Shown here in pieces: positions 8,792 to 16,856 of a stretch of DNA of 64,000 bases. Made by a program: the position numbers and the translations under genes. The stretch's first letter is position 1, and each line of letters opens with the position of its first letter. This DNA comes from Rhodococcus sovatensis (GTDB taxonomy: Bacteria; Actinomycetota; Actinomycetes; Mycobacteriales; Mycobacteriaceae). Under the pieces are notes generated by a model. That model searched no databases, was not told the DNA's origin, and saw only the letters and a list, made by a program, of their open reading frames with translations. The stretch lies in assembly GCF_037327425.1 (NCBI RefSeq), contig NZ_CP147846.1:5951442-6015441 (forward strand), written 5' to 3'.

Positions 8792-9541
8792 GTGGCGGGA
8801 AACACGAGGAATCCCGGGCAATCGGTGTCGTCGCGGTTGCTCGCCATCCTTGCTGTCTTCGACGAGACGCGCCCGTCTCTCTCCCTGTCGAACATCGCGA
8901 ACGGATCCGGCCTCGCGCCGGCGACCGCGCACCGGTTGGTGGCCGAACTCGTCGAATGGGGAGCGCTGGTCCGTACCGATTCGGGTGAGTACGTCGTCGG
9001 GAGGCGGTTGTGGAAGCTCGGCATGCTCGCCCCCGATCAGGCCGACCTGAGGGAAGTAGCGTCACCGTTTCTACACGACATCTACGGCGCGACCCTCGCG
9101 ACGGTTCACCTCGCGATCCGTGACGGGGACCAGGTGCTCTACCTCGACCGGCTTGCGGGACACGCTTCGGTGCCCGCGGTGAGTCGCGTCGGTTCGCGCC
9201 TTCCGCTGCACGCGACCGGGGTGGGCAAAGTGCTGTTGGCGTTCGCGCCCGCAGAGGTGAGAGAACGCGTGCTCGGCTCATTGACCCGTCTCACCCCCTA
9301 CACGGTCGTGCACCCCGGCACGCTCGCAAGCGAGCTCCGTCGCGTACACCGTGACGGGTATGCCAAAACTGTCGAGGAAATGACTCTGGGTGCATGTTCG
9401 GTGGCGGTTCCGATTCGTCGGCGCGACGACGAGGTGGTCGCGGCGCTAGGAATCGTGGTGCCGAACCTTGGCCGTGACCGCGCCACATTGGTCGCGGCGT
9501 TGCAGGTCGCGGCGCAGGGTATTCGCCGGAGTTTTCACTGA
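8792..9541 (+). CDS. pobR: IclR-family regulator, probable PobR for 4-hydroxybenzoate
   Basis: This 249-aa IclR protein has a winged helix at residues about 10-70 (SNIANGSGLAPATAHRLVAEL) and an IclR effector domain (about 75-249), including the conserved LPLHATGVGKVLLAF stretch. It lies 50 bases upstream of pobA on the same strand, and IclR-type activators next to pobA are common. It probably senses 4-hydroxybenzoate and activates pobA. The start is the GTG at 8792. The symbol is given by context and is less certain than the family. Confidence 0.85.
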   Translation: MAGNTRNPGQSVSSRLLAILAVFDETRPSLSLSNIANGSGLAPATAHRLVAELVEWGALVRTDSGEYVVGRRLWKLGMLAPDQADLREVASPFLHDIYGATLATVHLAIRDGDQVLYLDRLAGHASVPAVSRVGSRLPLHATGVGKVLLAFAPAEVRERVLGSLTRLTPYTVVHPGTLASELRRVHRDGYAKTVEEMTLGACSVAVPIRRRDDEVVAALGIVVPNLGRDRATLVAALQVAAQGIRRSFH

Positions 9542-9591
9542 GTGGAAAACATCCCTTGGTGTGCCCGCAGACACGGTGTGTACTGACGGGC

Positions 9592-10767
9592 ATGCGAACT
9601 GAAGTTGCCATCATCGGTGCCGGCCCGGCCGGCTTGCTCCTCTCTCACCTGCTTGCCGAGCAAGGAGTGGAGTCGGTTCTGATCGAGACCAGGTCGCAGG
9701 AGTACGTGCTGTCACGTATCCGCGCGGGCATTCTCGAACATTCGACCGTCCAGCTTCTCGATGACATCGGTCTCGGAACACGGTTGCACGCCGAAGGTCA
9801 ACAACATCGAGGCATCTACCTGCAGTGGCCGGAGGAGCGTCACAACATCGACTTCACGGACCTCGTCGGGCGGAGCGTGTGGGTCTACGGCCAGACCGAG
9901 GTGACCAAGGACCTCGTTGCGGCACGCGAAGCAGCCGGTCAGCAGATCTACTACGAAGTGACCGATACTGCCTTGCACGACATCGAAAGTGACTCGCCCT
10001 TCGTCACGTTCACCGATTCGTCCGGTACTCAGGTCCGCCTCGACGCGTCGGTCGTGGCTGGGTGCGACGGTTCGTTCGGCCCGAGCAGAGCGGCAATGCC
10101 GGACAGTGTGCGTCAGGTATGGGAGCGCACCTACCCGTATTCGTGGCTAGGCGTGCTCGCCGACGTCGCTCCGTCGACCGACGAACTCATCTACGCCTGG
10201 CACCCGGATGGTTTCGCGATGCACTCCATGCGGTCGTCGACGGTCAGCAGGTTGTATCTGCAGGTGCCGAACGGGACCGACGTGAGTACGTGGTCCGATG
10301 ACCGGATCTGGGATGCGTTGTCCACCAGGCTCGGTCACGGACAGGACGGATGGGAGCTGACGCCGGGTCCGATCACCGAGAAGAGCGTCCTGCCGATGCG
10401 TAGCTATGTGCAGACGCCGATGCGTCACGGCAGGTTGTTCTTGGCCGGGGATGCCGCGCACATCGTGCCGCCGACCGGAGCGAAGGGACTCAATCTAGCG
10501 GTCGCCGACGTCGCGCTGCTGGCACCTGCGTTGGCAGCGTTGCTTCGAAAGAACGACGACACTCTGGCGAACTCGTACAGCGACGACGCTCTTCGCCGTG
10601 TCTGGCGGTGCACGCACTTTTCGTGGTGGATGACCACGATGCTGCACACCGCCGAGGATCCGTTCGATGCGCAGCTGCAGCTCTCGCAGTTGCGATGGGT
10701 CGCGAGCAGCGAGGCGGGAGCAACCGGACTTGCCGAGAACTACGCGGGCCTACCCATTGGGTTCTGA
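9592..10767 (+). CDS. pobA: 4-hydroxybenzoate 3-monooxygenase
   Basis: This is a 391-aa FAD monooxygenase of the PobA group, close to the usual length of about 394. It hydroxylates 4-hydroxybenzoate to protocatechuate, using NAD(P)H, in the cytoplasm. The FAD motif GAGPAG sits at residues 8-13, the DG motif in GCDGSFGPSR near 160, and the second FAD motif in GDAAHIVPPTGAKG near 285. The PobA-typical N-terminal SRIRAGILE is present, and the C-terminal WWMTTMLH region fits. No protocatechuate-pathway genes lie next to it. An 18-bp tandem repeat overlaps the stop codon. Confidence 0.92.
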   Translation: MRTEVAIIGAGPAGLLLSHLLAEQGVESVLIETRSQEYVLSRIRAGILEHSTVQLLDDIGLGTRLHAEGQQHRGIYLQWPEERHNIDFTDLVGRSVWVYGQTEVTKDLVAAREAAGQQIYYEVTDTALHDIESDSPFVTFTDSSGTQVRLDASVVAGCDGSFGPSRAAMPDSVRQVWERTYPYSWLGVLADVAPSTDELIYAWHPDGFAMHSMRSSTVSRLYLQVPNGTDVSTWSDDRIWDALSTRLGHGQDGWELTPGPITEKSVLPMRSYVQTPMRHGRLFLAGDAAHIVPPTGAKGLNLAVADVALLAPALAALLRKNDDTLANSYSDDALRRVWRCTHFSWWMTTMLHTAEDPFDAQLQLSQLRWVASSEAGATGLAENYAGLPIGF

Positions 10768-10808
10768 GGCTGAGCTGGGTTCTGAGGCTGAGCTGGGTTC
10801 TGAGGCTG
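10759..10808. repeat. 18-bp tandem repeat spanning the pobA stop
   Basis: The unit GGGTTCTGAGGCTGAGCT is present 2.8 times, at 10759, 10777 and 10795. The first copy contains the pobA stop codon. It probably arose by replication slippage; a role in transcript ending is possible but unsupported. Confidence 0.8.
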
Positions 10809-10949
10809 CGGCGCTGCCGGATCTGGTGTGATGCAGATCTCTCGGTGATCGACGTGCGATTGTGAGCGTCGGATCCGACTAACTCTCTGCACAACGCGGG
10901 CGTGTTTCCGGCAACGACCGTTGTCGACGCCATAACGAGAGGATCGATC

Positions 10950-11120
10950 ATGAGCTTCATCGACAAGGCCAAGAACGCTGCTGAAGACGCACTCGGCAAG
11001 GCAAAAGAGGTCGTCGGCGACGTCACCGACAACAAGAACCTCGAAGCCGAGGGCAAGAAGGATCAGGGCTCGGCCGGCGTCAAGAAGGTCGGCGAGAACA
11101 TCAAGGACACCTTCAAGTAA
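10950..11120 (+). CDS. CsbD-family stress protein
   Basis: The 56-aa hydrophilic Lys/Asp/Gly-rich protein starts SFIDKAKNAAEDALGKAKEV and carries the repeated lysine-glycine helices of the CsbD family. Family members are general-stress proteins of unclear mechanism in the cytoplasm. The ATG at 10950 has GAGAGGATC upstream. It stands alone between pobA and a second small acidic gene that has a possible stress-sigma promoter. Confidence 0.85.
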   Translation: MSFIDKAKNAAEDALGKAKEVVGDVTDNKNLEAEGKKDQGSAGVKKVGENIKDTFK

Positions 11121-11232
11121 GTCACTGGTTGCGGCGGTCGGGCGCGTCTTTTACATGTATTCGACGACATGGGATTGGACGACGCCCGACGCCCGCTGGT
11201 TCTTGCGGCGTGCCTACTTCCGCCGCGTCGTG

Positions 11233-11258
11233 GGTTTGCAATGCCGGCCGAGCGGATA
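11233..11258 (+). promoter_or_regulatory. Possible SigB/SigF-type promoter
   Basis: GGTTT (11233-11237), a 16-base spacer and GGATA (11254-11258) resemble the GGTTT-N15-18-GGGTA promoters of actinobacterial stress sigma factors. The site lies 34 bases before the small gene at 11293. Confidence 0.35.
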
Positions 11259-11292
11259 AGCAGTTCGACACGGCAACGACAGGAGTTTCACC

Positions 11293-11445
11293 ATGGATAC
11301 CCCGGCATCGGACAGCACAGGTTCTGACGAGAACGCCAAGTTGGGCGAAGATGGGACGATCCCCAACACCGAGGACGGCGTCGCTGTCGGGCATACGGAG
11401 AAATCGTCGTTCGAGCCGGAAGAAGACGAACAAGCCCAGGAGTGA
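11293..11445 (+). CDS. Small acidic protein of unknown function
   Basis: This 50-aa reading frame has a good AGGAG site at 11281-11285 and an ATG at 11293. The product is strongly acidic and probably disordered (begins MDTPASDSTGSDENAKLGED, ends EPEEDEQAQE), with no hydrophobic segment. The nearby CsbD gene and the possible stress promoter suggest a general-stress protein. No family is recognised. Confidence 0.6.
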   Translation: MDTPASDSTGSDENAKLGEDGTIPNTEDGVAVGHTEKSSFEPEEDEQAQE

Positions 11446-11460
11446 CCAGGCGCCTGTAAC

Positions 11461-11498
11461 CGTTGGTGCCCCAACGAGTCTGAACGCGCGCGTTTCAG
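11461..11498. terminator. Paired hairpins between convergent genes
   Basis: CGTTGG-TGCC-CCAACG (11461-11476) and the near-palindrome CTGAACGCGCGCGTTTCAG (11480-11498) lie between the stop of the + strand small gene and the end of the minus-strand DinB gene. They may act as a two-way terminator. Confidence 0.55.
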
Positions 11499-11569
11499 CG
11501 GCTGCGCAGGTTGCAACTACCGTGCAAAGTGCGCGTTGGCTGGAACGTGCGCAGTGACAGACGCTGCCG

Positions 11570-12115
11570 TCACCTCCCGGTCGACCCGTCGGCGAGTTCG
11601 CGCAGGATGTCGAGATGCCCGGCGTGGCGCCCGGTTTCCTCGATCATGTGTGTCAGAGCCCAACGCATCGACGGCCCTGTACTTCGGCCTGCGCGCAATG
11701 GGGCGGGACCGGACAGATCCTGGCACTGGTCGATGAGTTCGTTGGCGCGGCGCACGGTCTCGCGGTAGTCGGACACGACAGCATCGACGGACATCGACGT
11801 CGGGGCGTTGAAGGTCTTCTTCCAATTCTGGATGTGCTCACCGAGGAAGGTTGATCGTTCGACTGCCGTGAGGTGGTTGACCAGTCCGAGCAGGTTGGTG
11901 CCCGACGGCACCATGGCTGTGCGAGCAGCAGATTCGTCCAGGTCGAGGAGTTTGTCGGCCACACAGTCTCGGAGGTAGTTCAAGAACCCCATCAGCACTT
12001 CTTTCTCGGATGCGCCGGTGCTCGGCGGCGGAGCATCGCGTCGTCGGCGCGGTGAACGGCGCCCGGGCTGATCGGTCAGAGGCGCGGAGTTCTGCTGTGA
12101 TCCGGTGGGCTTCAT
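11570..12115 (-). CDS. DinB/DUF664-family protein
   Basis: The 181-aa protein has a low-complexity basic N-terminus (about 35 residues) and then a four-helix DinB-like domain. The usual metal-binding histidines are visible: NHLTAVERS near residue 80, and HMIEETGRHAGHLDIL near residues 155-170. Family members include mycothiol- or bacillithiol-dependent transferases and many uncharacterised enzymes. The ATG at 12115 has GGGAG six bases upstream. The adjacent alpha/beta hydrolase gene on the same strand starts 846 bases upstream and ends 39 bases before this start, so the two may be co-transcribed. Confidence 0.82.
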   Translation of the reverse strand: MKPTGSQQNSAPLTDQPGRRSPRRRRDAPPPSTGASEKEVLMGFLNYLRDCVADKLLDLDESAARTAMVPSGTNLLGLVNHLTAVERSTFLGEHIQNWKKTFNAPTSMSVDAVVSDYRETVRRANELIDQCQDLSGPAPLRAGRSTGPSMRWALTHMIEETGRHAGHLDILRELADGSTGR

Positions 12116-12154
12116 GATTCGCTCCCTGCTATGTCGATCCGCACCTCGCCACCG

Positions 12155-12961
12155 TCACGGTACCGCTGGGGACTCGCTGCCGGACAATAGAATTGATGCG
12201 ATCAGTTCGGGATTGTCGGTCATCGGGACGTGTCCGACGCCAGGTACCGTGACGAATCGAGCATGCGGAAGATTCTTCTTTGCTCGCGCCATCTGATAGA
12301 TCGGCAGTACGAGGTCGCGCCGACCCCATGCGATGGTGATGGGCACATGTGGTTCCGTTGCGACCGGTAGCTCGAACGTGGCGTCGAGACCCTTGTCTAC
12401 CAATGCGTTCGACAGTAGTGAGGCGGCGTCGACGACGGCGTCGTCGTAGGATACTCGGCTGGGATGAGCGAAGAATGCAGAGATCGCCGGATAGCGTACA
12501 GCTTTGTACGACAGCAGCTTCGGTGCATGATCGCCCATTCCGCGGGTGATTTTTCGAAGCGCTTGGAACGTGCCGATGGCACGGCGGCGGTCGGCGTCGT
12601 TGACGAAGAAACCGGCGGGCGAGAGTGCAGTGGCCGAGGCGACGTGTCCGCGGCACGCGAGGGCCAGCGCCAACCATCCGCCGAGCGAGTTGCCGGCGAT
12701 GTGGACTCGTGCGTCGGGTGTCTCGAACTCGGCGACCAGTGCACTGAGGGCATCGATTACTTGTCCGAGCAGATCGGGCCCGCTCATGTCGAGGGCTGGC
12801 GATTCGCCGTGGCCGAGGAGATCCACGGTAACCACCGTGCGGTACGGCGTCAGCAAGTCGACGACCGAATTCCAGGCCTGCCTGCGATGCACCACCCCGT
12901 GGACGAGTACCAGTGTAGGGCCGGTGCCTGCGACGTCGTGGCGCATTGTCATGTCGGTCAT
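12155..12961 (-). CDS. Alpha/beta hydrolase
   Basis: The 268-aa protein has the alpha/beta hydrolase fold: the oxyanion stretch LVLVHGVVHRRQAWN, the nucleophile elbow GNSLGGW, a catalytic acid probably in WGRRDLVLP and the histidine in VPGVGHVPM. No signal peptide is seen, so the enzyme is cytoplasmic. The substrate is unknown. The start chosen is the ATG at 12961; the reading frame stays open upstream but runs into the operator region of the divergent gene at 13070. It precedes the DinB gene on the same strand. Confidence 0.82.
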   Translation of the reverse strand: MTDMTMRHDVAGTGPTLVLVHGVVHRRQAWNSVVDLLTPYRTVVTVDLLGHGESPALDMSGPDLLGQVIDALSALVAEFETPDARVHIAGNSLGGWLALALACRGHVASATALSPAGFFVNDADRRRAIGTFQALRKITRGMGDHAPKLLSYKAVRYPAISAFFAHPSRVSYDDAVVDAASLLSNALVDKGLDATFELPVATEPHVPITIAWGRRDLVLPIYQMARAKKNLPHARFVTVPGVGHVPMTDNPELIASILLSGSESPAVP

Positions 12962-13020
12962 GGTAGCGGTCCGGGTAGTGCTGTTCGGCGCAGAACGTTG
13001 GACCGGCGTGCTGAACCGTA

Positions 13021-13069
13021 GACACCAACTGGCATTGACGCGACACCAGGATGGTGTCATCATGGTGTC
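13021..13069. promoter_or_regulatory. Operator array of four GACACCA/TGGTGTC heptamers
   Basis: GACACCA occurs at 13021-13027 and 13042-13048, and its complement TGGTGTC at 13052-13058 and 13063-13069. Start-to-start spacings are 21, 10 and 11 bases, close to whole helical turns. The last heptamer abuts the ATG at 13070. The pattern fits binding by ribbon-helix-helix dimers, and the next gene encodes such a protein. Confidence 0.65.
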
Positions 13070-13552
13070 ATGGAATTGGGACGGCACGTCGAGGATTTGC
13101 GGCGTCAACTCATGCAGACCGCCGAGAGCGGTACCGAGGACACCCGTGCTGTTGCGGAGCGTCTGGTCGCCGGTCTGGACGCAGCAACTCGAATGGTCAT
13201 CCTCGACGTTCTGTCGACTGCGGTCGGGGAGATCACCCGGGACCTCGCGCCCGGCTCCGTCGATATCCGGCTCCGTGGGCGCGACGTCGAGTTCGTCGTC
13301 ACACAACCCGTGGCCGACAGTGAAGAACGTGCGGTGTCGCCCGTAGACCTCGATGACGCGAGTACTTCGCGCACGACGCTCCGCCTACCGGACAGCCTCA
13401 AATCACGCGTCGACGATGCCGCGTCGGCAGATGGGTTGTCCGTCAACACCTGGCTCGTGCGGGCGGTCGCGGACGCGCTCCAACCCAAGCAGCGACGATC
13501 TGCGCAGCGAACCCTTCGCAAGGGGGACAACTTCGCCGGCTGGGTGCGCTGA
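13070..13552 (+). CDS. HicB-like ribbon-helix-helix protein
   Basis: The 160-aa protein has two parts. Residues 1-95 form an uncharacterised alpha/beta region (MELGRHVEDLRRQL start). Residues about 105-145 form a ribbon-helix-helix/HicB-type DNA-binding segment (TTLRLPDSLKSRVDDAA, then SVNTWLVRAVADAL). No toxin gene lies beside it. It leads a same-strand run with DUF4097, ABC ATPase and ABC permease genes and has a heptamer operator array at its start codon. It is therefore probably the autoregulator of that operon and not half of a toxin-antitoxin pair. Confidence 0.78.
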   Translation: MELGRHVEDLRRQLMQTAESGTEDTRAVAERLVAGLDAATRMVILDVLSTAVGEITRDLAPGSVDIRLRGRDVEFVVTQPVADSEERAVSPVDLDDASTSRTTLRLPDSLKSRVDDAASADGLSVNTWLVRAVADALQPKQRRSAQRTLRKGDNFAGWVR

Positions 13553-13643
13553 GACTCACAGCACCACAAGCTTTTCGAAGCCACGCGACTTGCGGGGCCG
13601 AACAAACACGCCCACATCCGCTTAACTTCAGGAGGCGCACATC

Positions 13644-14525
13644 ATGCCCACCTTCGACACTCCGAACTCGATCGACGTCGCGATAGACCTGCAGGCCGGG
13701 TCGATCGAGGTGTCAGCGTCAGCACGAAAGGACACGGTCGTAACCGTCACGTCCGGCAAACAGGCCAAGTCGAGTGACCAAGACCAGCGCGCGGCCGCGG
13801 ACACGACGGTCGATTTCGATGGTCGACGGATGGTCGTTGCGGGGCCGAAACCGCGCCTGAGTTGGTTCGGTCCGTCCGAGTCGATCGACGTGAAGATCGA
13901 GGTTCCTGCCGGCTCTCGGCTCGCTGCGGAAATAGCGGCCGGGGGAGTACGCACCGACGGAACCCTCGGTGCTACGCGTATCAAAAGCGGAACCGGCGCA
14001 GTCGATCTCGATACGACCGGAGACCTGTGGCTGCGCGTCTCGCACGGCAACGCGTCCGTCGCCAGCGCGCACGGAAATGTCGACATCACCGCCGACCACG
14101 GACAGGTGCGTATCGGCAGCGTTGCAGGTGACGCTCTTCTGAGGTCGTCCTACGGCAACATCACGGTCTCCGAATCCGGCGGTGAGATCGATGCGAAGCT
14201 CTCCTACGGCGATCTCGAGATCGCGCATGCGGGCACTTCCGTCTGGGCGAAAACCGCGTACGGAACGATCACGCTCGGTGAGGTCTCGAGTGGATCGATG
14301 GACGTCGAGAGCGGTTTCGGAGGGCTCGTGATCGGGGTGCGGCGCGGTGTCGCTGCATGGCTGGATCTCTCGTCCACGGACGGGCGTGTGCGCAACGACC
14401 TCGACAGCGGCGCCGCGCCCAGTGAGTCCGAGCAATCGGTATCGATCCGAGCTCGAAACCGCTACGGCGACATTGATGTTCGCTACTCCGACGTTCGATA
14501 CTCCGATGTTCGAAACTCGCGCTGA
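13644..14525 (+). CDS. DUF4097 beta-strand-repeat protein
   Basis: The 293-aa protein is built of short beta-strand repeats (GNASVASAHGNVDI, SYGNITVSES, SYGDLEIAHA, AYGTITLGEV), the pattern of DUF4097/adhesin-like right-handed beta structures. There is no signal peptide or membrane segment, so it appears cytosolic, which is odd for a fold often found outside. A three-fold DVRYSDVRYSDVRNS repeat ends the protein. The ribosome site AGGAGG is at 13630-13635. It sits between the RHH regulator and an exporter in one operon; its role is unknown. Confidence 0.8.
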   Translation: MPTFDTPNSIDVAIDLQAGSIEVSASARKDTVVTVTSGKQAKSSDQDQRAAADTTVDFDGRRMVVAGPKPRLSWFGPSESIDVKIEVPAGSRLAAEIAAGGVRTDGTLGATRIKSGTGAVDLDTTGDLWLRVSHGNASVASAHGNVDITADHGQVRIGSVAGDALLRSSYGNITVSESGGEIDAKLSYGDLEIAHAGTSVWAKTAYGTITLGEVSSGSMDVESGFGGLVIGVRRGVAAWLDLSSTDGRVRNDLDSGAAPSESEQSVSIRARNRYGDIDVRYSDVRYSDVRNSR

Positions 14526-14558
14526 CCCAGTAGTGCTACGACAAAGGAATGAGCACCG

Positions 14559-15503
14559 ATGAACATCAATGCTATCGAAGCCCGTGGGTTGCGAAAGTCC
14601 TACGGCAACAGTCTTGTACTCGACGACGTCGACCTGGCAGTCCCGGCAGGGAGCGTCACTGCACTCCTCGGTCCGAACGGGGCTGGAAAGACCACTACCG
14701 TCCACATCCTCTCGACCCTCGTTCGGCCGGACGGGGGTACGGCCACGGTCTCGGGGTGTGACGTAGTGCGTGATCCCGACGGAGTTCGGGCCGCCATCGG
14801 TCTGACCGGACAGTTCTCGGCGGTGGACAGTCTGCTGACCGGTGAAGAGAATCTCGTCTTGATGGCCAGACTCCGTCATCTCGGGCCGCGACGGACCAAG
14901 GCGCGCGTAGCCGAACTGCTCGAGCAATTCGATCTCGTCGAGGCTGCCCGCAGACCGTTGGCCACCTACTCGGGTGGGATGAAACGGCGTCTCGATCTGG
15001 CCATGACTCTGATCTGCGCACCCAGCGTGATCTTCCTCGACGAGCCCACCACAGGACTGGATCCGCGCAGCCGCCAGACGATGTGGGACATCGTGCGCGG
15101 CCTGATCGCCGAAGGAACCACCGTTCTTCTGACCACTCAGTATCTCGCGGAGGCCGATGGCCTCGCCGATCGTATCGCGGTTCTCGACGGCGGCAAGGTC
15201 GTCGCCGACGGCACTCCGGACGAGCTCAAACGACTCGTCCCCGGTGGGCACATCAAGATCGGATTCACCGACGTCTTCTCGCTCGATACAGCCGCCGCTT
15301 CACTTCTCGGTTCGACCCGCGACGAAGCAGCTCTCGCCCTCACCGTGCCTACCGATGGGGTGGTGTCGACGCTACGCACAGTGTTGGACCGCCTCGACGC
15401 GCAGCATGTCGAGATCGGTGACATCAGCATCCATACCCCGAACCTCGACGACGTGTTCTTCGCACTCACCGATCGAGCGCACAAGACTGGAGTCGAGTCA
15501 TGA
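14559..15503 (+). CDS. ABC transporter ATP-binding protein, DrrA type
   Basis: The 314-aa ATPase has Walker A GPNGAGKTT near residue 40, the signature YSGGMKRRLD near 140, Walker B VIFLDEPTTGLDP near 160, and the C-terminal extension typical of daunorubicin-resistance DrrA ATPases. It powers the ABC-2 permease encoded next; the genes overlap by four bases (ATGA). The cargo is unknown: family members export drugs, lipids or glycolipids. Confidence 0.9.
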   Translation: MNINAIEARGLRKSYGNSLVLDDVDLAVPAGSVTALLGPNGAGKTTTVHILSTLVRPDGGTATVSGCDVVRDPDGVRAAIGLTGQFSAVDSLLTGEENLVLMARLRHLGPRRTKARVAELLEQFDLVEAARRPLATYSGGMKRRLDLAMTLICAPSVIFLDEPTTGLDPRSRQTMWDIVRGLIAEGTTVLLTTQYLAEADGLADRIAVLDGGKVVADGTPDELKRLVPGGHIKIGFTDVFSLDTAAASLLGSTRDEAALALTVPTDGVVSTLRTVLDRLDAQHVEIGDISIHTPNLDDVFFALTDRAHKTGVES

Positions 15504-16336
15504 CCACCATCGAAGCTGCGACGTCGCCGAATGCCGGTGCCAGCAGAATCACGCACACGTTCCTCGACGCGATCACTATGTTGCGTCGAAACTTGTTGCA
15601 CATGGTGCGCTACCCAGGTCTGACAGTGTTCGTGATCGGGGCGCCGGTGGTGTTTCTGCTGCTGTTCGTCTTCGTCTTCGGTGGGGCACTGGGCGCAGGG
15701 TTACCCGGAGTGGACTCGGCCGGTGGGCGGACTGCCTATGTCACCTATGTCGTTCCAGGGATCTTGGCGATGACGATTGCCGGAACGGCCGGAGGTATTG
15801 CAACCACGGTTGCGATGGACATGACCGAGGGCATCACTGCGAGGTTCCGGACGATGGCGATCTCGAGGGCATCGGTGCTTGCCGGGCACGTCCTCGGCAA
15901 CACAGTGCAAGCGATCATCGGAGTGGTAGTCGTGCTCGGCGTTGCACTACTGGTCGGATTTCGTCCCAGCGCAGGACCGGTGGATGCACTCGCCGCCGCC
16001 GGGTTGATCGCGGCTATCGCGTTCGCGGTCAGCTGGTTGGCTGTCGCGATGGGGATGGCAGCGAAGTCGGTGGAAACGGCAAGCAACACGCCGATGTTGC
16101 TGTTGTTGCTCCCATTCCTCGGTAGTGGTTTCGTACCGACCGACACCATGCCGACATGGTTGCAGTGGTTCGCTCAGTACCAGCCGTTCACACCGTTCGT
16201 CGAGACTATCCGCGGATTGTTGCTCGGTACCGACGCGGGCTGGAATCCGGCACTCGCACTGGGGTGGTGTGTCGTGATCACCGCCGTCGGGTACGCATGG
16301 TCGATGGCAATCTACGAGCGCCGATCCGTCCGCTGA
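15500..16336 (+). CDS. ABC-2 type permease, DrrB type
   Basis: The 278-aa membrane protein has about six hydrophobic segments in the ABC-2 arrangement. The family stretch MDMTEGITARFRTMAISR is near residues 108-125 and the late PFTPFVETIRGLLLG motif is present. Its ATG overlaps the ATPase stop. With the ATPase it should form an exporter in the plasma membrane. It ends 20 bases before the ECF42-type promoter of the next unit. Confidence 0.88.
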   Translation: MTTIEAATSPNAGASRITHTFLDAITMLRRNLLHMVRYPGLTVFVIGAPVVFLLLFVFVFGGALGAGLPGVDSAGGRTAYVTYVVPGILAMTIAGTAGGIATTVAMDMTEGITARFRTMAISRASVLAGHVLGNTVQAIIGVVVVLGVALLVGFRPSAGPVDALAAAGLIAAIAFAVSWLAVAMGMAAKSVETASNTPMLLLLLPFLGSGFVPTDTMPTWLQWFAQYQPFTPFVETIRGLLLGTDAGWNPALALGWCVVITAVGYAWSMAIYERRSVR

Positions 16337-16355
16337 AAGAAAACCGCGGCGGCGA

Positions 16356-16382
16356 TGTCGAAAACGTCCGACCAGCTTCGTC
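16356..16382 (+). promoter_or_regulatory. ECF42-type promoter
   Basis: TGTCGA (16356-16361), 17 bases, then CGTC (16379-16382) matches the ECF42 promoter form I recall (TGTCGA at -35, CGA/TC at -10). It precedes the DGPF/sigma pair by 65 bases, so the sigma factor probably controls its own operon. Confidence 0.6.
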
Positions 16383-16408
16383 CCAGGGTTGGATGCAGCC
16401 ACAGGGTT

Positions 16409-16428
16409 GTACGACCACATGCTCGTAC
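16409..16428. promoter_or_regulatory. Inverted repeat in the 5' leader of the DGPF gene
   Basis: GTACGA (16409-16414) and TCGTAC (16423-16428) form a perfect inverted repeat with an 8-base spacer, between the ECF-type promoter and the ribosome site AGGGAG. It could be an operator or an RNA hairpin. Confidence 0.35.
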
Positions 16429-16446
16429 GAACATAGGGAGATCATC

Positions 16447-16854
16447 ATGGCGAAGTACCTCTTTCTGAAGCACTACCGCGGTGCGCCGGCGTCGGCCAAC
16501 GATGTTCCGATGGATCAGTGGACCCCGCAGGAGATCGACGCGCACATGCAGTACATGGAGGACTTTGCCGACAAGCTCCGCGCCACAGGCGAGTTCGTCG
16601 ACAGTCAAGCACTCGGTCCTGAGGGCACGTTCGTCCGCTACGACGGCGAGGGAAAACCGCCTGTCACCGACGGGCCGTTCGCGGAGACCAAAGACCTCAT
16701 CGCCGGGTGGATGCTCATCGACGTCGATACATACGCCCGGGCGCTCGAACTGGCGGGTGAGCTGTCGGCTGCTCCCGGCGCAGGCGGTAAGCCCATCCAC
16801 GAGTGGCTGGAGGTGCGTCCGGCGATGGGCTCACCCACAACAATCGAAGACTGA
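16447..16854 (+). CDS. DGPF-motif YCII-related protein
   Basis: The 135-aa ferredoxin-like-fold protein carries the family motif DGPFAETK near residues 75-82. DGPF/YCII proteins are the constant genomic partners of ECF42 sigma factors; their biochemical role is not settled. AGGGAG precedes the ATG at 16447. Its stop is two bases before the sigma factor start, so they form one operon. Confidence 0.88.
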   Translation: MAKYLFLKHYRGAPASANDVPMDQWTPQEIDAHMQYMEDFADKLRATGEFVDSQALGPEGTFVRYDGEGKPPVTDGPFAETKDLIAGWMLIDVDTYARALELAGELSAAPGAGGKPIHEWLEVRPAMGSPTTIED

Positions 16855-16856
16855 CC

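Noticed and set aside
8089..8988. Long plus-strand frame over the secreted protein gene
   Set aside because: It is antisense to a minus-strand gene that has a signal peptide and ribosome site. The plus frame has no such support.
13070..13552. Toxin-antitoxin locus (HicAB)
   Set aside because: Only a HicB/RHH-like protein is present. No HicA-size toxin is beside it; the neighbours are an exporter operon.
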